A DNA stretch of 64,000 nt from positions 62,001 through 126,000 of the forward strand of contig SCNS01000006.1 of NCBI GenBank assembly GCA_005503215.1, read 5' to 3'. The notes beneath the pieces were generated by a model. That model was given only the letters and a program-made list of their open reading frames with translations, was not told where the DNA came from and searched no databases. The translations under genes and the position numbers were made by a program. Below are positions 1-8,623 of the stretch, one piece after another; position 1 is the stretch's first letter; each line of letters starts with the position of its first letter. This DNA is from Sphingomonadaceae bacterium 3R27C6 (GTDB lineage Bacteria > Pseudomonadota > Alphaproteobacteria > Sphingomonadales > Sphingomonadaceae).

Positions 1-2351
1 ATCGGCGAGATTTTCAATGGGACCACGCGGCGATTGTCGGAGACCCCGCCTGTGAAGTTCACGAAGGAGGCAAGGGTGAAGCCTTGGCTCTCGAAACTCG
101 CGCCGCCCCGCGCCCGGAAATGCGGCGGGTTGAATATTGTCCCGGCGAGGTCGGTCGAAGGCAGCCCGGGAAGGAGACGCTGGCGGCTGTCGAGCCATGT
201 GGCGCCCGCGGTCAGCGTCAGTGTGCGCTCGCCCCCCATCGGGGCGCGGAAACGGAGCGAGAGGTCGGCGCCCTGGAACCGCTGCTCGGCGATATTGCGG
301 TCGCGCCCGTCTAGGATGGCGACGACATTGGCGGGATTGTACGCGCCGCTCGTCGCATTGGCGAGCGGCGCATAGGCGCCGCCAATCGCGGCGTCGAGCG
401 CGGCGCTCGTCGGATTGCTGGTGACGAGATTGGCATAGAGTGGGTTGGTGAGCGCGCCAAGCGTCGAGGCGAAGGGCGGAGCGACGCGATCGCGATAATC
501 GAGGTTGAACAGGCTGGCCACGATCTGCAGCCGGGGCGACGGACGGAAGGTCGCGCTCAGCGTCAGATTTTCCGATCGCTCGGGGCCGATATCGGGCTTC
601 GACGACGTCAGCGCGACATAGGTCGAGCCCGGCGGGAACAGTGTTCCGTAGCCAGTGACGGGATAGAGGATCGCCAGATAGCCGGCATATTGCTGATAAA
701 GCGTCGGCATCTTGAACGAACGACCCCAAGACACGCCGAGGCTGAGTTCGGGGGCTGGCGCATAAACGAATCCTAGCTTGGGCGTGACGATGCTGCCCGA
801 GTCCGAATAATCCTCCCAGCGCAGCGCCGCCGTAATCGAGGCACGGTGCGCGCCTGCGACGTGTTGCGCCGGGCTCGCGAGCGGTACGAACAACTCGCCA
901 TAGGCGAACTTGTTCTCGCGATTTGCGACGATCCGTCGACGCGTGATCTCGACGTCGACGTCATTGCGGCGCCAGCCCGCTCCCGCGGCCAGGCGGACAT
1001 CACCGGCGGGCAGGGCGAAGAGCGGCCCTTCGACACCGGCTTCCCCCGCGACATTGCGATTGTCGAAGATCCGGACAAGTCCCGCGACGACACCGTTGGT
1101 GATATTGTCGGTGAGGCCGAGCGTGTCATCGGTCCCATAGAAACCGGTGAGCCTTGCGGTCCAGCCGCTGCCGAGGTCTGCCTCGAGCGACGGCGCCACG
1201 CCGAAGGTCTCGAACTTATTGATTACCCGACTGCCGCGGGTCTCGACTGGGCGATCGGCGAACAGACCGCGCACCGAGCGCATGTTGCCGCGCTTGTAGA
1301 TGAGATCGGCCATGACCCGGATACCGGGCGTCAACTGCTGATGACCGCTGAGCAGCACGTTATGCCGTTCGAGTTCGGGATAGAGCGTCGAGGCCGGGTT
1401 GCTGCTTGATGTGTAGGAGCGCTGGCGCGCGAGGATCGCGCTATTGTCGAAATGATCATAGGCCGCGATGAAGCCGCCGGTAGCCCATCTGGCTCCGCCG
1501 AGCAGCGTATATTGCTGCTGAAAATTGCCGCCGTCGGTCGATCCGCCGAGGCGGACGGTCGTCGTCACACCCTCATAATCCTTGCGGAGCAAGATGTTGA
1601 CGACGCCGGCCACAGCATCGGCGCCATAGATAGCCGAGGCCCCGTCGGTGACGATTTCGACGCGCTCGACCGCCGCCATGGGGATGGCGCTTACATCGAA
1701 CACGCTGATATTTCCGCTATATGCGAAGCGGTTGCCGTTGAGCAGGGTCAGCGTCGCATTGGGGCCGATGCCGCGGAGGTTGAAGGTCGAAGCGCCGTTC
1801 ACATTGGCATTCTCGCCCGGAAAGCCTTGGCCCGAGCCGATTCCGGGGTTCTGCCCGCCCCCGAAATTCTGCGGGAGACTCCTCGCGACCTCGCCGAGAT
1901 CGGCGAAGCCACCGTTCTTTATGTCCTCACTCGTGATGGAGACGACAGGGGCGACCGAGGGCGCGCCCTCGATGCGTGTCCCTGTTACGACGATCGCTTC
2001 ATCCGACGTTTGGGCAATCGTCGCGTCAATGTTTGGTCGCCCCCGAATTATCACCGACTTATCGTCGAACCGGGCGACCAGGTTCGTTCCCCGAAGAAGT
2101 CTTTCAATCGCTTCCTTCGCCGTGAATGTGCCGCGTAGGCGAGGCGCCGAAACCCGATTTACGTCATCGGCCGCCGCATAGAGTTCCCAGTTGGCTCTCG
2201 CGGCCACCGTGCGCAGGGCATCACCGAGGTCCTGCGCAGGGATGTCGAATGTGTAGCGCTCCGCTTCCTGAGCGGCCGCCTCGACCGGCATAATCGCAAC
2301 TGTCGTGCTAGCCAGTAGGGCGAAGATCGTACGTGAACTCTGAATCGTCAT
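1..2351 (-). CDS. TonB-dependent receptor with STN signalling domain (partial, C-terminus outside window)
   Basis: Outer-membrane TonB-dependent transducer/receptor. The frame runs from ATG at 2351 off the left edge, giving about 783 residues without a stop. A hydrophobic signal sequence ending near AAAQEAE is followed by an STN (secretin/TonB short N-terminal) domain at about residues 27-100. The plug follows, with a TonB-box-like stretch (EAIVVTGTR) and the usual plug signatures (FNLRGIGPNATLTLLNGNR; ERVEIVTDGASAIYGADAVAGVVNI). The remainder is beta-barrel. The STN domain is the part of FecA-type receptors that contacts a FecR partner, which fits the fecR and sigma genes just upstream on the same strand. 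The substrate is not readable from sequence. Confidence 0.93.
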   Translation of the reverse strand, partial: MTIQSSRTIFALLASTTVAIMPVEAAAQEAERYTFDIPAQDLGDALRTVAARANWELYAAADDVNRVSAPRLRGTFTAKEAIERLLRGTNLVARFDDKSVIIRGRPNIDATIAQTSDEAIVVTGTRIEGAPSVAPVVSITSEDIKNGGFADLGEVARSLPQNFGGGQNPGIGSGQGFPGENANVNGASTFNLRGIGPNATLTLLNGNRFAYSGNISVFDVSAIPMAAVERVEIVTDGASAIYGADAVAGVVNILLRKDYEGVTTTVRLGGSTDGGNFQQQYTLLGGARWATGGFIAAYDHFDNSAILARQRSYTSSSNPASTLYPELERHNVLLSGHQQLTPGIRVMADLIYKRGNMRSVRGLFADRPVETRGSRVINKFETFGVAPSLEADLGSGWTARLTGFYGTDDTLGLTDNITNGVVAGLVRIFDNRNVAGEAGVEGPLFALPAGDVRLAAGAGWRRNDVDVEITRRRIVANRENKFAYGELFVPLASPAQHVAGAHRASITAALRWEDYSDSGSIVTPKLGFVYAPAPELSLGVSWGRSFKMPTLYQQYAGYLAILYPVTGYGTLFPPGSTYVALTSSKPDIGPERSENLTLSATFRPSPRLQIVASLFNLDYRDRVAPPFASTLGALTNPLYANLVTSNPTSAALDAAIGGAYAPLANATSGAYNPANVVAILDGRDRNIAEQRFQGADLSLRFRAPMGGERTLTLTAGATWLDSRQRLLPGLPSTDLAGTIFNPPHFRARGGASFESQGFTLASFVNFTGGVSDNRRVVPLKISP

Positions 2352-2443
2352 AAAGCCTCCCCGAAATGCCCACGCGTCGCGCAGTGCTCTTCGGGAATGC
2401 TTCGACAATTTGCTGGACCGCCACCTTAGGCCGCCCGAAATTT

Positions 2444-3412
2444 TTATCTGGTGCGGAGGTGAATGCCGTCCGCACGCCGGTCGACAGCGAGGTCGAAAAG
2501 TTCGGCGATACGGCTCACGAACATTTCCGTATCGCTGATCTTGAACCTTCCGGTCACCATCCGAGTTGCGACCTTCGGATCGTCCACGACGATTGGAATT
2601 TCAGCGTAGCGGTTGGCTTCGGAAACGAGCTGATCCAGTCGGATAGAGCGATGGTCTGCCCATCCTGAAGGCCATTCGCGGGACGAGCTCGCGCTGCCGC
2701 GCGCGCTCCCGCGGATGCTCCTGTCGTCGACCCCATATTCGATTGCTTCAGCCGCGCTCAAGGAGCGGGGATGCTCGGCGGACGCAGCTGGTTTCAGCTC
2801 GGCAGTTCCGCTGATCAACTCCACGACTACCCTGCGATTTGCTCGAATACTGATATCGACCACTGCTTCCCGCGTGGTCACCACGCCTTCTCCCACTGCA
2901 ATCCGGAATGGGCGCGCATCCTTTGCGACATCCAGCCGAGCCCGACCGTACGCTAGTCGCAGAAATCGACTGTCCGGGGAGATAGAGACTTCGACTTTCG
3001 TGTCCGTATCGAGAGTTGCAGTCGAGCCGTCGTCCAACAGGAACCGGCGTATCTCGCCGCGCTGCGTTACGAGAGGTTCCGCGGCGCGGGCTGAGAGGCC
3101 GTCGCCTGACCCAGGGAAGGGAGTCCCGCCTGCGCTGATCGCGATGGCGAACAGGATGACCGCCGCGGCGGCGGCGCCAGCCATCAGCCAGCGCTTCGGA
3201 CGACGTCCAGCAGAGGTTTTCAGGATTTCCGCCTTGTGCATTACCTTCGAATAGCGGTTATACGCTCGCTGGTGAGCGGGCTCTTTCCGCCACTCGTCAA
3301 ATTCCTTCTGAAGTTCTTCCGTGACCTCGCCGCGCATCTTGATGCACCAGGAAAGGGCAGCTTGCTCGAGTGGGGCGCCCGTCGCCTGTTTCGCGCCATC
3401 ATTATCGTTCAT
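2444..3412 (-). CDS. FecR-family anti-sigma factor / signal transducer
   Basis: Inner-membrane regulator linking an outer-membrane transducer to an ECF sigma factor. The product is about 322 aa from the ATG at 3412 (MNDNDGAK); an upstream TTG in the same frame at 3436 is less likely. Residues about 12-60 resemble the N-terminal DUF4880 helix domain of FecR proteins (ALSWCIKMRGEVTEE, FDEWRKEPAHQRAYNR). One membrane segment follows (WLMAGAAAAAVILFAIAISA), then the periplasmic FecR domain (VTQRGEIRRFLLDDGSTATL, TREAVVDI). The C-terminal section resembles an STN-like domain, as in many sphingomonad FecR proteins. The gene overlaps the 3' end of the sigma gene by 11 bases and lies 92 bases upstream of the receptor, so the three probably form one signalling operon. 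Confidence 0.92.
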   Translation of the reverse strand: MNDNDGAKQATGAPLEQAALSWCIKMRGEVTEELQKEFDEWRKEPAHQRAYNRYSKVMHKAEILKTSAGRRPKRWLMAGAAAAAVILFAIAISAGGTPFPGSGDGLSARAAEPLVTQRGEIRRFLLDDGSTATLDTDTKVEVSISPDSRFLRLAYGRARLDVAKDARPFRIAVGEGVVTTREAVVDISIRANRRVVVELISGTAELKPAASAEHPRSLSAAEAIEYGVDDRSIRGSARGSASSSREWPSGWADHRSIRLDQLVSEANRYAEIPIVVDDPKVATRMVTGRFKISDTEMFVSRIAELFDLAVDRRADGIHLRTR

Positions 3413-3920
3413 CGATCGGGTCCACCACTTCTGCAATGTGAGCGAGCGCTTTCATCATATGATATTCGACGGTCGCGATACTAATCCCAAGGCGCTGATG
3501 AATTTCTCGATAGCTGAGTTCATCGACGCGATGCATCAGAAAAACCCGCCTGGTCTTTTCGCTCAGATCTTCGATGGCTCGCTCGTAGAGCCGGAGTAGA
3601 TCTGCCGCTTCCATCTCCAGTTCCTGCTCAGGCGGTGTCGCGATATCATGCTCCTCCCGGAAGGGCAGCAAGACGATCTTGTTTCGCTTGGTGCTGATCG
3701 CACGGTTTATAAGCAAATTTCGCGCGATGCGTTGAAGGAACGCCGCTGGATTAACGAGGCGTCGTCGTTGATCGCTTCCCGCGGCACGAAGAAAAACTTC
3801 CTGCAACAGGTCGGGCGCATCGTCGGGACCGGCGTGCCGCCCCAGATAACGCAGCAGGGTGCCGCCATCGTTTCGAAATGCACTATCCAACGCTGCGACG
3901 TCTCCATCCGCGGCGCGCAT
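3402..3920 (-). CDS. ECF-type RNA polymerase sigma factor (FecI-like)
   Basis: Alternative sigma factor, probably activated through the adjacent FecR and directing transcription of the receptor operon. Starting at ATG 3920 gives 172 aa, the usual FecI-group size; the same frame is open back to a GTG at 4064 (220 aa). Region 2 is visible around DDAPDLLQEVFLRAA and AFLQRIARNLLINRA. Region 4 helix-turn-helix is around LSEKTRRVFLMHRVDELSYR followed by EIHQRLGISIATVEYHMMKAL. No strong ribosome-binding site distinguishes the two starts. Confidence 0.9.
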   Translation of the reverse strand: MRAADGDVAALDSAFRNDGGTLLRYLGRHAGPDDAPDLLQEVFLRAAGSDQRRRLVNPAAFLQRIARNLLINRAISTKRNKIVLLPFREEHDIATPPEQELEMEAADLLRLYERAIEDLSEKTRRVFLMHRVDELSYREIHQRLGISIATVEYHMMKALAHIAEVVDPIDER

Positions 3921-4334
3921 GCCCGAAGATGCCCGCCTGCGGTCCTTGAGACCGTCCGGGTGATCCGATTCTGCGCCGGCGCGATGCTCGACGGGACCGG
4001 ACTTGTATGATGAAAAGGGCACGAGATCGATCTGGAACGGCAATACGAACCGGCCGGTCGTCACCGGCCTTCATGTCGTTCATCGCTTCGCCGCCGTTCA
4101 ATTGCCTTACGGCAATCTGGTCCGGGTACGGCCGCCTGGCCTTGAGGGGACGGGCGCTCTTGATGCGTGACGGGACTTCCACGCAGCGGCTGCCACTTGC
4201 TTGCTGCGCAATCTGGTCATGCCAATCGACGCTGGAATTGACAAGCAAAACCGGTTGGCGACCCAATTTGGGTGGGATACGGCCGCGCCGATGAGCCTGA
4301 GCCAAAAGCGTCGCAAAGATCATCGGTGACTTCA
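3921..4334. other. Gap with no confident gene, between sigma factor and GntR gene
   Basis: About 400 bases. Part may encode an N-terminal extension of the sigma factor (GTG at 4064). A minus-strand open frame also covers it, but it has no ATG start with a ribosome-binding site and continues antisense-like through the sigma gene in another frame, so it is not called. Presumably holds the promoter of the sigma-fecR-receptor operon. Confidence 0.4.
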
Positions 4335-4931
4335 TCACACGCTATCGGGCGTCATCAATCGAATATAGGCGGCCGCCTCAGCACTGCGCCGGTGGTGATA
4401 CTGGATGATCTGCGACCGAAGCAGGCTGTTCGACGGCTTTTCGGCTGCGGCCCTGAGACCCCCGAGTTCAGAATTGAGATCTGCAAACAAAACCGGTTCG
4501 CAACGGCGGAACTGATGAAGACGTTCGTTCAGCGAGGTAACGGCGGCGACGAGCGCGCCGTTCCGCGACCGACTGGCCAGCTGGAGGAACAAGTCCGAGA
4601 TCTGATCCGGATAGGTACCCTCGGTGACTCCCCCCGGCGAACGCTGCGGCCTATCAGCGATCGCGGCACGAAGGAGAATGAGATTCAGGCGGAAGAGATC
4701 CCGCAACTCGATTTCGTTCACCTGCGGCACCTGAAAACCTCGCCCCGGAAAAAAGGCGACAAGGTGCTCGCCAACGAGCCGGTGGAGGCTGTCTCTGACC
4801 GGCGTAACGCTGGTTTTGAGCAAAGTGGCAATCTTGGTCGCCTCGAGTTGATACCCCCACGGCCATGCACCATCGATCAGGCGCTGCTTGATTGCATGGT
4901 AGGTCGGTTCGAGAACTTGCGACGGACTCAT
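4335..4931 (-). CDS. GntR-family transcriptional regulator
   Basis: DNA-binding regulator of about 198 aa starting at ATG 4931 (MSPSQVLEPTYHAIK). The N-terminal winged helix has the GntR pattern (IKQRLIDGAWPWGYQLEATK, then IATLLKTSVTPVRDSLHRLV, then FFPGRGFQVPQVNEIELRDL). The helical C-terminal ligand domain resembles FCD but is divergent; I cannot place its metal ligands. Its start lies 4 bases after the stop of the dioxygenase gene, so it is probably the last gene of the luxI-phyH-gntR unit. It may respond to the dioxygenase substrate or product; that role is inferred from position only. Confidence 0.86.
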   Translation of the reverse strand: MSPSQVLEPTYHAIKQRLIDGAWPWGYQLEATKIATLLKTSVTPVRDSLHRLVGEHLVAFFPGRGFQVPQVNEIELRDLFRLNLILLRAAIADRPQRSPGGVTEGTYPDQISDLFLQLASRSRNGALVAAVTSLNERLHQFRRCEPVLFADLNSELGGLRAAAEKPSNSLLRSQIIQYHHRRSAEAAAYIRLMTPDSV

Positions 4932-4935
4932 CGGA

Positions 4936-5796
4936 TCAGCTCGAGGAAACGCTGGCAAAATCAGCTAGCATCGCTTCCTGGTCGGGGCGCAGAGCATCGA
5001 TGGCACCCAGGTATTCAGGCGCGTCGCCTCGCAATAAAACTGACGGACATTGGCCTTCATAATTTCCGAGATTGGGGCGATGCTGCGCATAGCCTGCTAG
5101 CGCAGCGAGCTCAGGCGAAAATGCCCGCGCGACGTCCGGTGGGTAGGAAAGCCAGAGGTTCTCATAAGGTTTTAGCCATCCCAGACTGTATCCGATGACG
5201 ACGCCGCGGCGGACGCTTTGTGTAATATTGGCGCCGGCGCCATGCACAGTAGAACCAAGAAAGCAGATAGCGGCGCCAGGCTCGCACTCGGCGACGATCG
5301 GTTCCCCTAGATGGTCATTCGCCATTCCCGATAGACCATGGCTTCCGCGGTATATTTGCGTGGCGCCATTGTCGGCCGTGAAGGACGTCAGCGGCCAGAT
5401 CACGTTGACGAGATACTCGTGACACCCTTTCGCGCCGTTCCACATATCGTGATCCCGATGCGGGAACTGCCGAACTTCCCCAGGATGAATTTCGATCGCC
5501 TGCGCCACGTTGAGCTGAATTCGATCACATGCGCTTCCGAGGATCGCTTCGACGGCGCCGAGGACCGTAGGTTCGAGAACGAGCCGCTCAGCATAAGCCG
5601 ATCGCTTGAGCAGCCCGCCGAACCTTTTCGTGCGATAACCGTAGAAGTGCCCTTGGCCGAATGGTGTCGCCGAGAAGACAGGATCGAGGTCCGAAGCGAG
5701 CGCTGCAATCGTCTCTTTCGGGAGAAGATCCGGTACGACGCAAAAGCCATTCTCGACGAGTTGCGCTGCCATTTCGGCGCCAGACAAACCCTTCAT
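4936..5796 (-). CDS. Phytanoyl-CoA dioxygenase (PhyH) family protein
   Basis: Predicted Fe(II)/2-oxoglutarate-dependent oxygenase of 286 aa. The metal-binding triad is visible as H113-x-D115 (FPHRDHDMW) and H185 (STVHGAGAN), with R196/R197 as candidate 2-oxoglutarate-binding residues. The double-stranded beta-helix context (GATQIYRGSHGLSG) also fits. The start codon overlaps the luxI stop by 4 bases (ATGA), so it is translationally coupled to the autoinducer synthase. I recall a phyH-like gene beside luxI in several sphingomonad genomes. Its substrate is unknown; acyl chain hydroxylation or making a second small molecule are possibilities, not observations. Confidence 0.92.
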   Translation of the reverse strand: MKGLSGAEMAAQLVENGFCVVPDLLPKETIAALASDLDPVFSATPFGQGHFYGYRTKRFGGLLKRSAYAERLVLEPTVLGAVEAILGSACDRIQLNVAQAIEIHPGEVRQFPHRDHDMWNGAKGCHEYLVNVIWPLTSFTADNGATQIYRGSHGLSGMANDHLGEPIVAECEPGAAICFLGSTVHGAGANITQSVRRGVVIGYSLGWLKPYENLWLSYPPDVARAFSPELAALAGYAQHRPNLGNYEGQCPSVLLRGDAPEYLGAIDALRPDQEAMLADFASVSSS

Positions 5797-6416
5797 GCCG
5801 CCGCCTCCTTCTGGCCGAAGATGTTGTAGGTGAGCGGCTCGTATACGCCGGCGCGCTTCAGGCCATCGATCGTTCGCTCATCGATCCGAATATGCAGCGC
5901 CGCGAGAAGCTTTCCGTCCTGAAGGACAGGGCGCCCGAGCGGTCGGCACTGCCAACCGAACTGGAGGATTTGTTGCAGCCAACCGATTTCGGCCACGCCT
6001 GTATAATCTGTGATACTGATAGAAAGGGCATGTTCGGCGAGAACGGTCACAAGCTGATTGCGCGCGACCCGCCGCTCGTTGGCATTCTGGTACCGATCGA
6101 GACAGAAGCGCGTAATCTCCCGCACGGAGTGTCCTTGCGGCACTGGGCCGTCGCAAAGAAATGGATAGAGATCGCCGAGGAGGTGAGGCCGATCCGTCGG
6201 AAGCAACCGGGTCGAGGCGCGATGTCGGCCGTATGCGTCGGCCAAGATGAGATAATTGGCTTCGGGTGTATCGAACTGGTCGATCTCGAATTGACCATCC
6301 AGAACGGGCAAGTCCCATTTTAGCAGATCGACGAAGACTTCTTTGCGCGCAACGAACATAGCGCGCAGCACATCGTCCTCGGACACCGAAGGTGTCCGCG
6401 CGGTTGGGGTTCGCAT
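5793..6416 (-). CDS. luxI: Acyl-homoserine-lactone synthase (LuxI family)
   Basis: Makes acyl-homoserine lactone signals from S-adenosylmethionine and an acyl donor. The product is 207 aa, typical for the family. The conserved residues are all present in spacing and order: R24, F28, W34, E44, D46, D49 (EIDQFDT), R70 (ASTRLL), E100 and R103 (VREITRF). A ribosome-binding site (AGGAG) lies 7 bases before the ATG. It is the first gene of a luxI-phyH-gntR unit and lies downstream of a luxR gene on the same strand, with about 100 bases between. The acyl chain length cannot be read from sequence. Confidence 0.96.
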   Translation of the reverse strand: MRTPTARTPSVSEDDVLRAMFVARKEVFVDLLKWDLPVLDGQFEIDQFDTPEANYLILADAYGRHRASTRLLPTDRPHLLGDLYPFLCDGPVPQGHSVREITRFCLDRYQNANERRVARNQLVTVLAEHALSISITDYTGVAEIGWLQQILQFGWQCRPLGRPVLQDGKLLAALHIRIDERTIDGLKRAGVYEPLTYNIFGQKEAAA

Positions 6417-6464
6417 ATTGACTCCTGGGCTGTGTGTACCGGAGTCTCAACACGATTTTTCCAG

Positions 6465-6479
6465 CATGCCTATAGCATG
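6465..6479. promoter_or_regulatory. Short inverted repeat upstream of luxI (candidate lux box)
   Basis: CATGC-CTATA-GCATG, a perfect 5-bp inverted repeat with a 5-base spacer, centred about 56 bases before the luxI start codon. It is shorter than a classical 20-bp lux box, so LuxR binding is inferred from position and symmetry only. Confidence 0.35.
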
Positions 6480-6519
6480 AAAGGGGGATGGCTTCCCACC
6501 GAGCCATCCAGGTGATCGG

Positions 6520-7284
6520 TCATTCGATAGTGGGGCGTGCCCACCGCAATACGTCACCGAAACCGATCAATCCGTCGAAGAGCGCGCAGAGGATCAGCGC
6601 TTGCCGACAGTGCACGGCAAATCGCTCGCGAGCCGTCCTGAGATGTTGATTGACGGTTTCTTCGCTGATGCCGAGAATGGCGGCAATCTCGGCCTGCGAC
6701 TTTCCCCGCGCAGACCAGAGAACGCATTCCCTTTGGCGTTTGCTCAGAACGGGGCGGCTCTTCGGAGGCGCAATGCCGACGATCCGCCGCGCGCTTGCCA
6801 ATGCGAACGCTCCGACCATCTCGGCAATATGAAGCATGCCTCGCGGAATTTCCCGGCCCGGGCGCACCACGAATGTGCACGATCCGCTCGCCTCGCCGGG
6901 TAAATGGCGCGGGACGGTAAACCCGTCGCCCACGCCGTTCTCGCGGCCTACGGTCAACATCTGGTAGTCACCCGCGGACATCGGAACTATGTCGGGCAAG
7001 TGTCGCCATTCAAAACCGGTGAGCGACCGCTCGCCGGCCCGTCGCACCGGATCGGCCCCGCCGAGATCGAAATCGACATATACGCTCGCCCACGCGTCCG
7101 GATAGTCGTGAACTAACAGGCTGGCGTCGCCATCACCGCCCGAACGCCGGTCATAGGCCAAGGCATAATGATCGAAAGACATCCGATCTGCCGCGTTCAC
7201 CATCGCTGCGTGAAGTTCATCTTCATTGTCGACGGCACTCACCTTTGAAACAAGATCTTCCATCAATTGTAGTCGCATGATCAT
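6520..7284 (-). CDS. luxR: LuxR-family quorum-sensing regulator with autoinducer-binding domain
   Basis: Predicted acyl-homoserine-lactone-responsive activator, about 254 aa from ATG 7284 (MIMRLQLMED). The frame is open to a TTG at 7335; neither start has a clear ribosome-binding site. The N-terminal half carries the signal-pocket residues of the family: W and Y in AWASVYVDFDLGGADP, the DP pair, and the W in TGFEW. The C-terminal helix-turn-helix (LSKRQRECVLWSARGKSQ, then AEIAAILGISEETVNQHL) is complete. It lies directly upstream of luxI on the same strand, a canonical cognate pair. Confidence 0.93.
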   Translation of the reverse strand: MIMRLQLMEDLVSKVSAVDNEDELHAAMVNAADRMSFDHYALAYDRRSGGDGDASLLVHDYPDAWASVYVDFDLGGADPVRRAGERSLTGFEWRHLPDIVPMSAGDYQMLTVGRENGVGDGFTVPRHLPGEASGSCTFVVRPGREIPRGMLHIAEMVGAFALASARRIVGIAPPKSRPVLSKRQRECVLWSARGKSQAEIAAILGISEETVNQHLRTARERFAVHCRQALILCALFDGLIGFGDVLRWARPTIE

Positions 7285-7546
7285 CGATCGACCGAGGGCG
7301 CGTTCCCAACCCGTCAGCCCCGCGGGTCGCTCCAATTGTCATCGAATTCAGTTCCTTTCCTTCATCGACGATAGCAAAACAGGGATGCCCGAACCCGGGC
7401 GGTTTGACTCAGATGTTCGCTTTTCCTTGTCTGCGCTCTCCTTACGTCATCCCCTGGAAAAGGCGGAGGGGGCGACCCGCCAACGTCGGCAATCTGCTAT
7501 CGCTGCAAATCAAACTTCGCGCAGCGCATTAACTGTGCGGATCGGC

Positions 7547-8623
7547 TCATTCGCCCTCACCTTCTGAGAAATAGGCCAGCAGTCGATGCGAGATATCCGG
7601 GGCTAGGTGGACATATTGCCTCCTGCCATCGTCAGGATCGCCGGTCCGGAACACCAATTCCGCATCGCAAAGCTTTTGCAGAACGCGCATAGCGCTGGTC
7701 AAAGGCCGCTCGACCGTGCCGCACAGAGAACCAGTTGAGATCGGCCTGTCTCCGCATTCGTGTATGAAGAGTTCGATCAGCATATCCCAGGCTGGTTCGG
7801 CGAAGATCTCGGGCGAACCTAAAAGCTGTTGCCTCAGAAGACGCCGTCGCAAAGCCCGCTTGGCATTCGCAAGCGCCTGTTGTCGTCGGGGATGCCCGGA
7901 ACTGGTTCCCTCGGATGCACTATCCCTCAGCCGATGACCGTTCGCCCTCGTAGCGTCACCGGTGTTGGCGGGCGACCTTATGATGAAACGGTACGCGCTG
8001 TTCGTTACCACGATATGCTCGACAATATCGATGTCGAGAGTCCGGGCCATTTCGGCCAGCGCACGGGTCGCGATAAGGTCGCTTTCGCTCGGTGTAGGAT
8101 CACCACTGGGATGATTGTGCACAAGAATAAGGCCTGCTGCATTGTGCTCCAGGGCGCGGCGAAAAATTGGACGAGGATATACCACCAGTTGGCCGATGGT
8201 TCCGTCCTGCAACCGCTCATCGGCAATCAGCCGGCTCGCCCCATCGAGGAACAGAACACGGAGGACTTCGTCGGGCAGTGACCCCATCGAGGTCATCAGA
8301 TATTGCAATAGCTTGGGGTTCGCTGGGCCAATGGGGTCTGTGCCGAGTTCTGCGCGCGCCGCTTCCTGAAGCAGTTCATGCGCGCAAAGCAGCATCTTGG
8401 GTACGCCGCTGCCGTCTCCACATATGCGCGCCAAACTTTCTTTCGATTGCGCGCAAATCAGATTCAGACTGCGAAACTCTGCCAGAAGCGCTGTTGCTAG
8501 CTGCTCGCTCCGGTCCGGGTCGGTAACGGCAATGAACGCCGCCAGGATGGATCGCTGCCGTTCTGCCTGAGCCGCCGCTGGTGTCGCCAGGTCGCAAAAA
8601 TCAAAAGCGGCGGCACTAGCCAC
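7547..8623 (-). CDS. RadC/JAB-domain protein with C-terminal winged-helix domain
   Basis: The central region is a RadC-type JAB metalloprotease-like domain, with metal motif HNHPSGDPTPSESD at about residues 169-182 and flanks FLDGASRLIADERLQDGTIG and HIVVTNSAYRFII. The last 95-100 residues form a separate MarR/winged-helix-like domain (WDMLIELFIHECGDRPISTG, then TSAMRVLQKLCDAELVFRTG). Ordinary RadC proteins end with the JAB domain, so this is a fusion. The frame extends to 8986, but the first 120 codons overlap a membrane-protein gene. I chose GTG 8623 (358 aa), and the start is uncertain. Catalytic activity of RadC-family proteins is not established. Confidence 0.78.
   Translation of the reverse strand: MASAAAFDFCDLATPAAAQAERQRSILAAFIAVTDPDRSEQLATALLAEFRSLNLICAQSKESLARICGDGSGVPKMLLCAHELLQEAARAELGTDPIGPANPKLLQYLMTSMGSLPDEVLRVLFLDGASRLIADERLQDGTIGQLVVYPRPIFRRALEHNAAGLILVHNHPSGDPTPSESDLIATRALAEMARTLDIDIVEHIVVTNSAYRFIIRSPANTGDATRANGHRLRDSASEGTSSGHPRRQQALANAKRALRRRLLRQQLLGSPEIFAEPAWDMLIELFIHECGDRPISTGSLCGTVERPLTSAMRVLQKLCDAELVFRTGDPDDGRRQYVHLAPDISHRLLAYFSEGEGE

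Noticed and set aside
3883-4338. Minus-strand frame between the GntR and sigma genes
   Set aside because: No ATG with a ribosome-binding site, no domain, and it overlaps the sigma gene in another frame.
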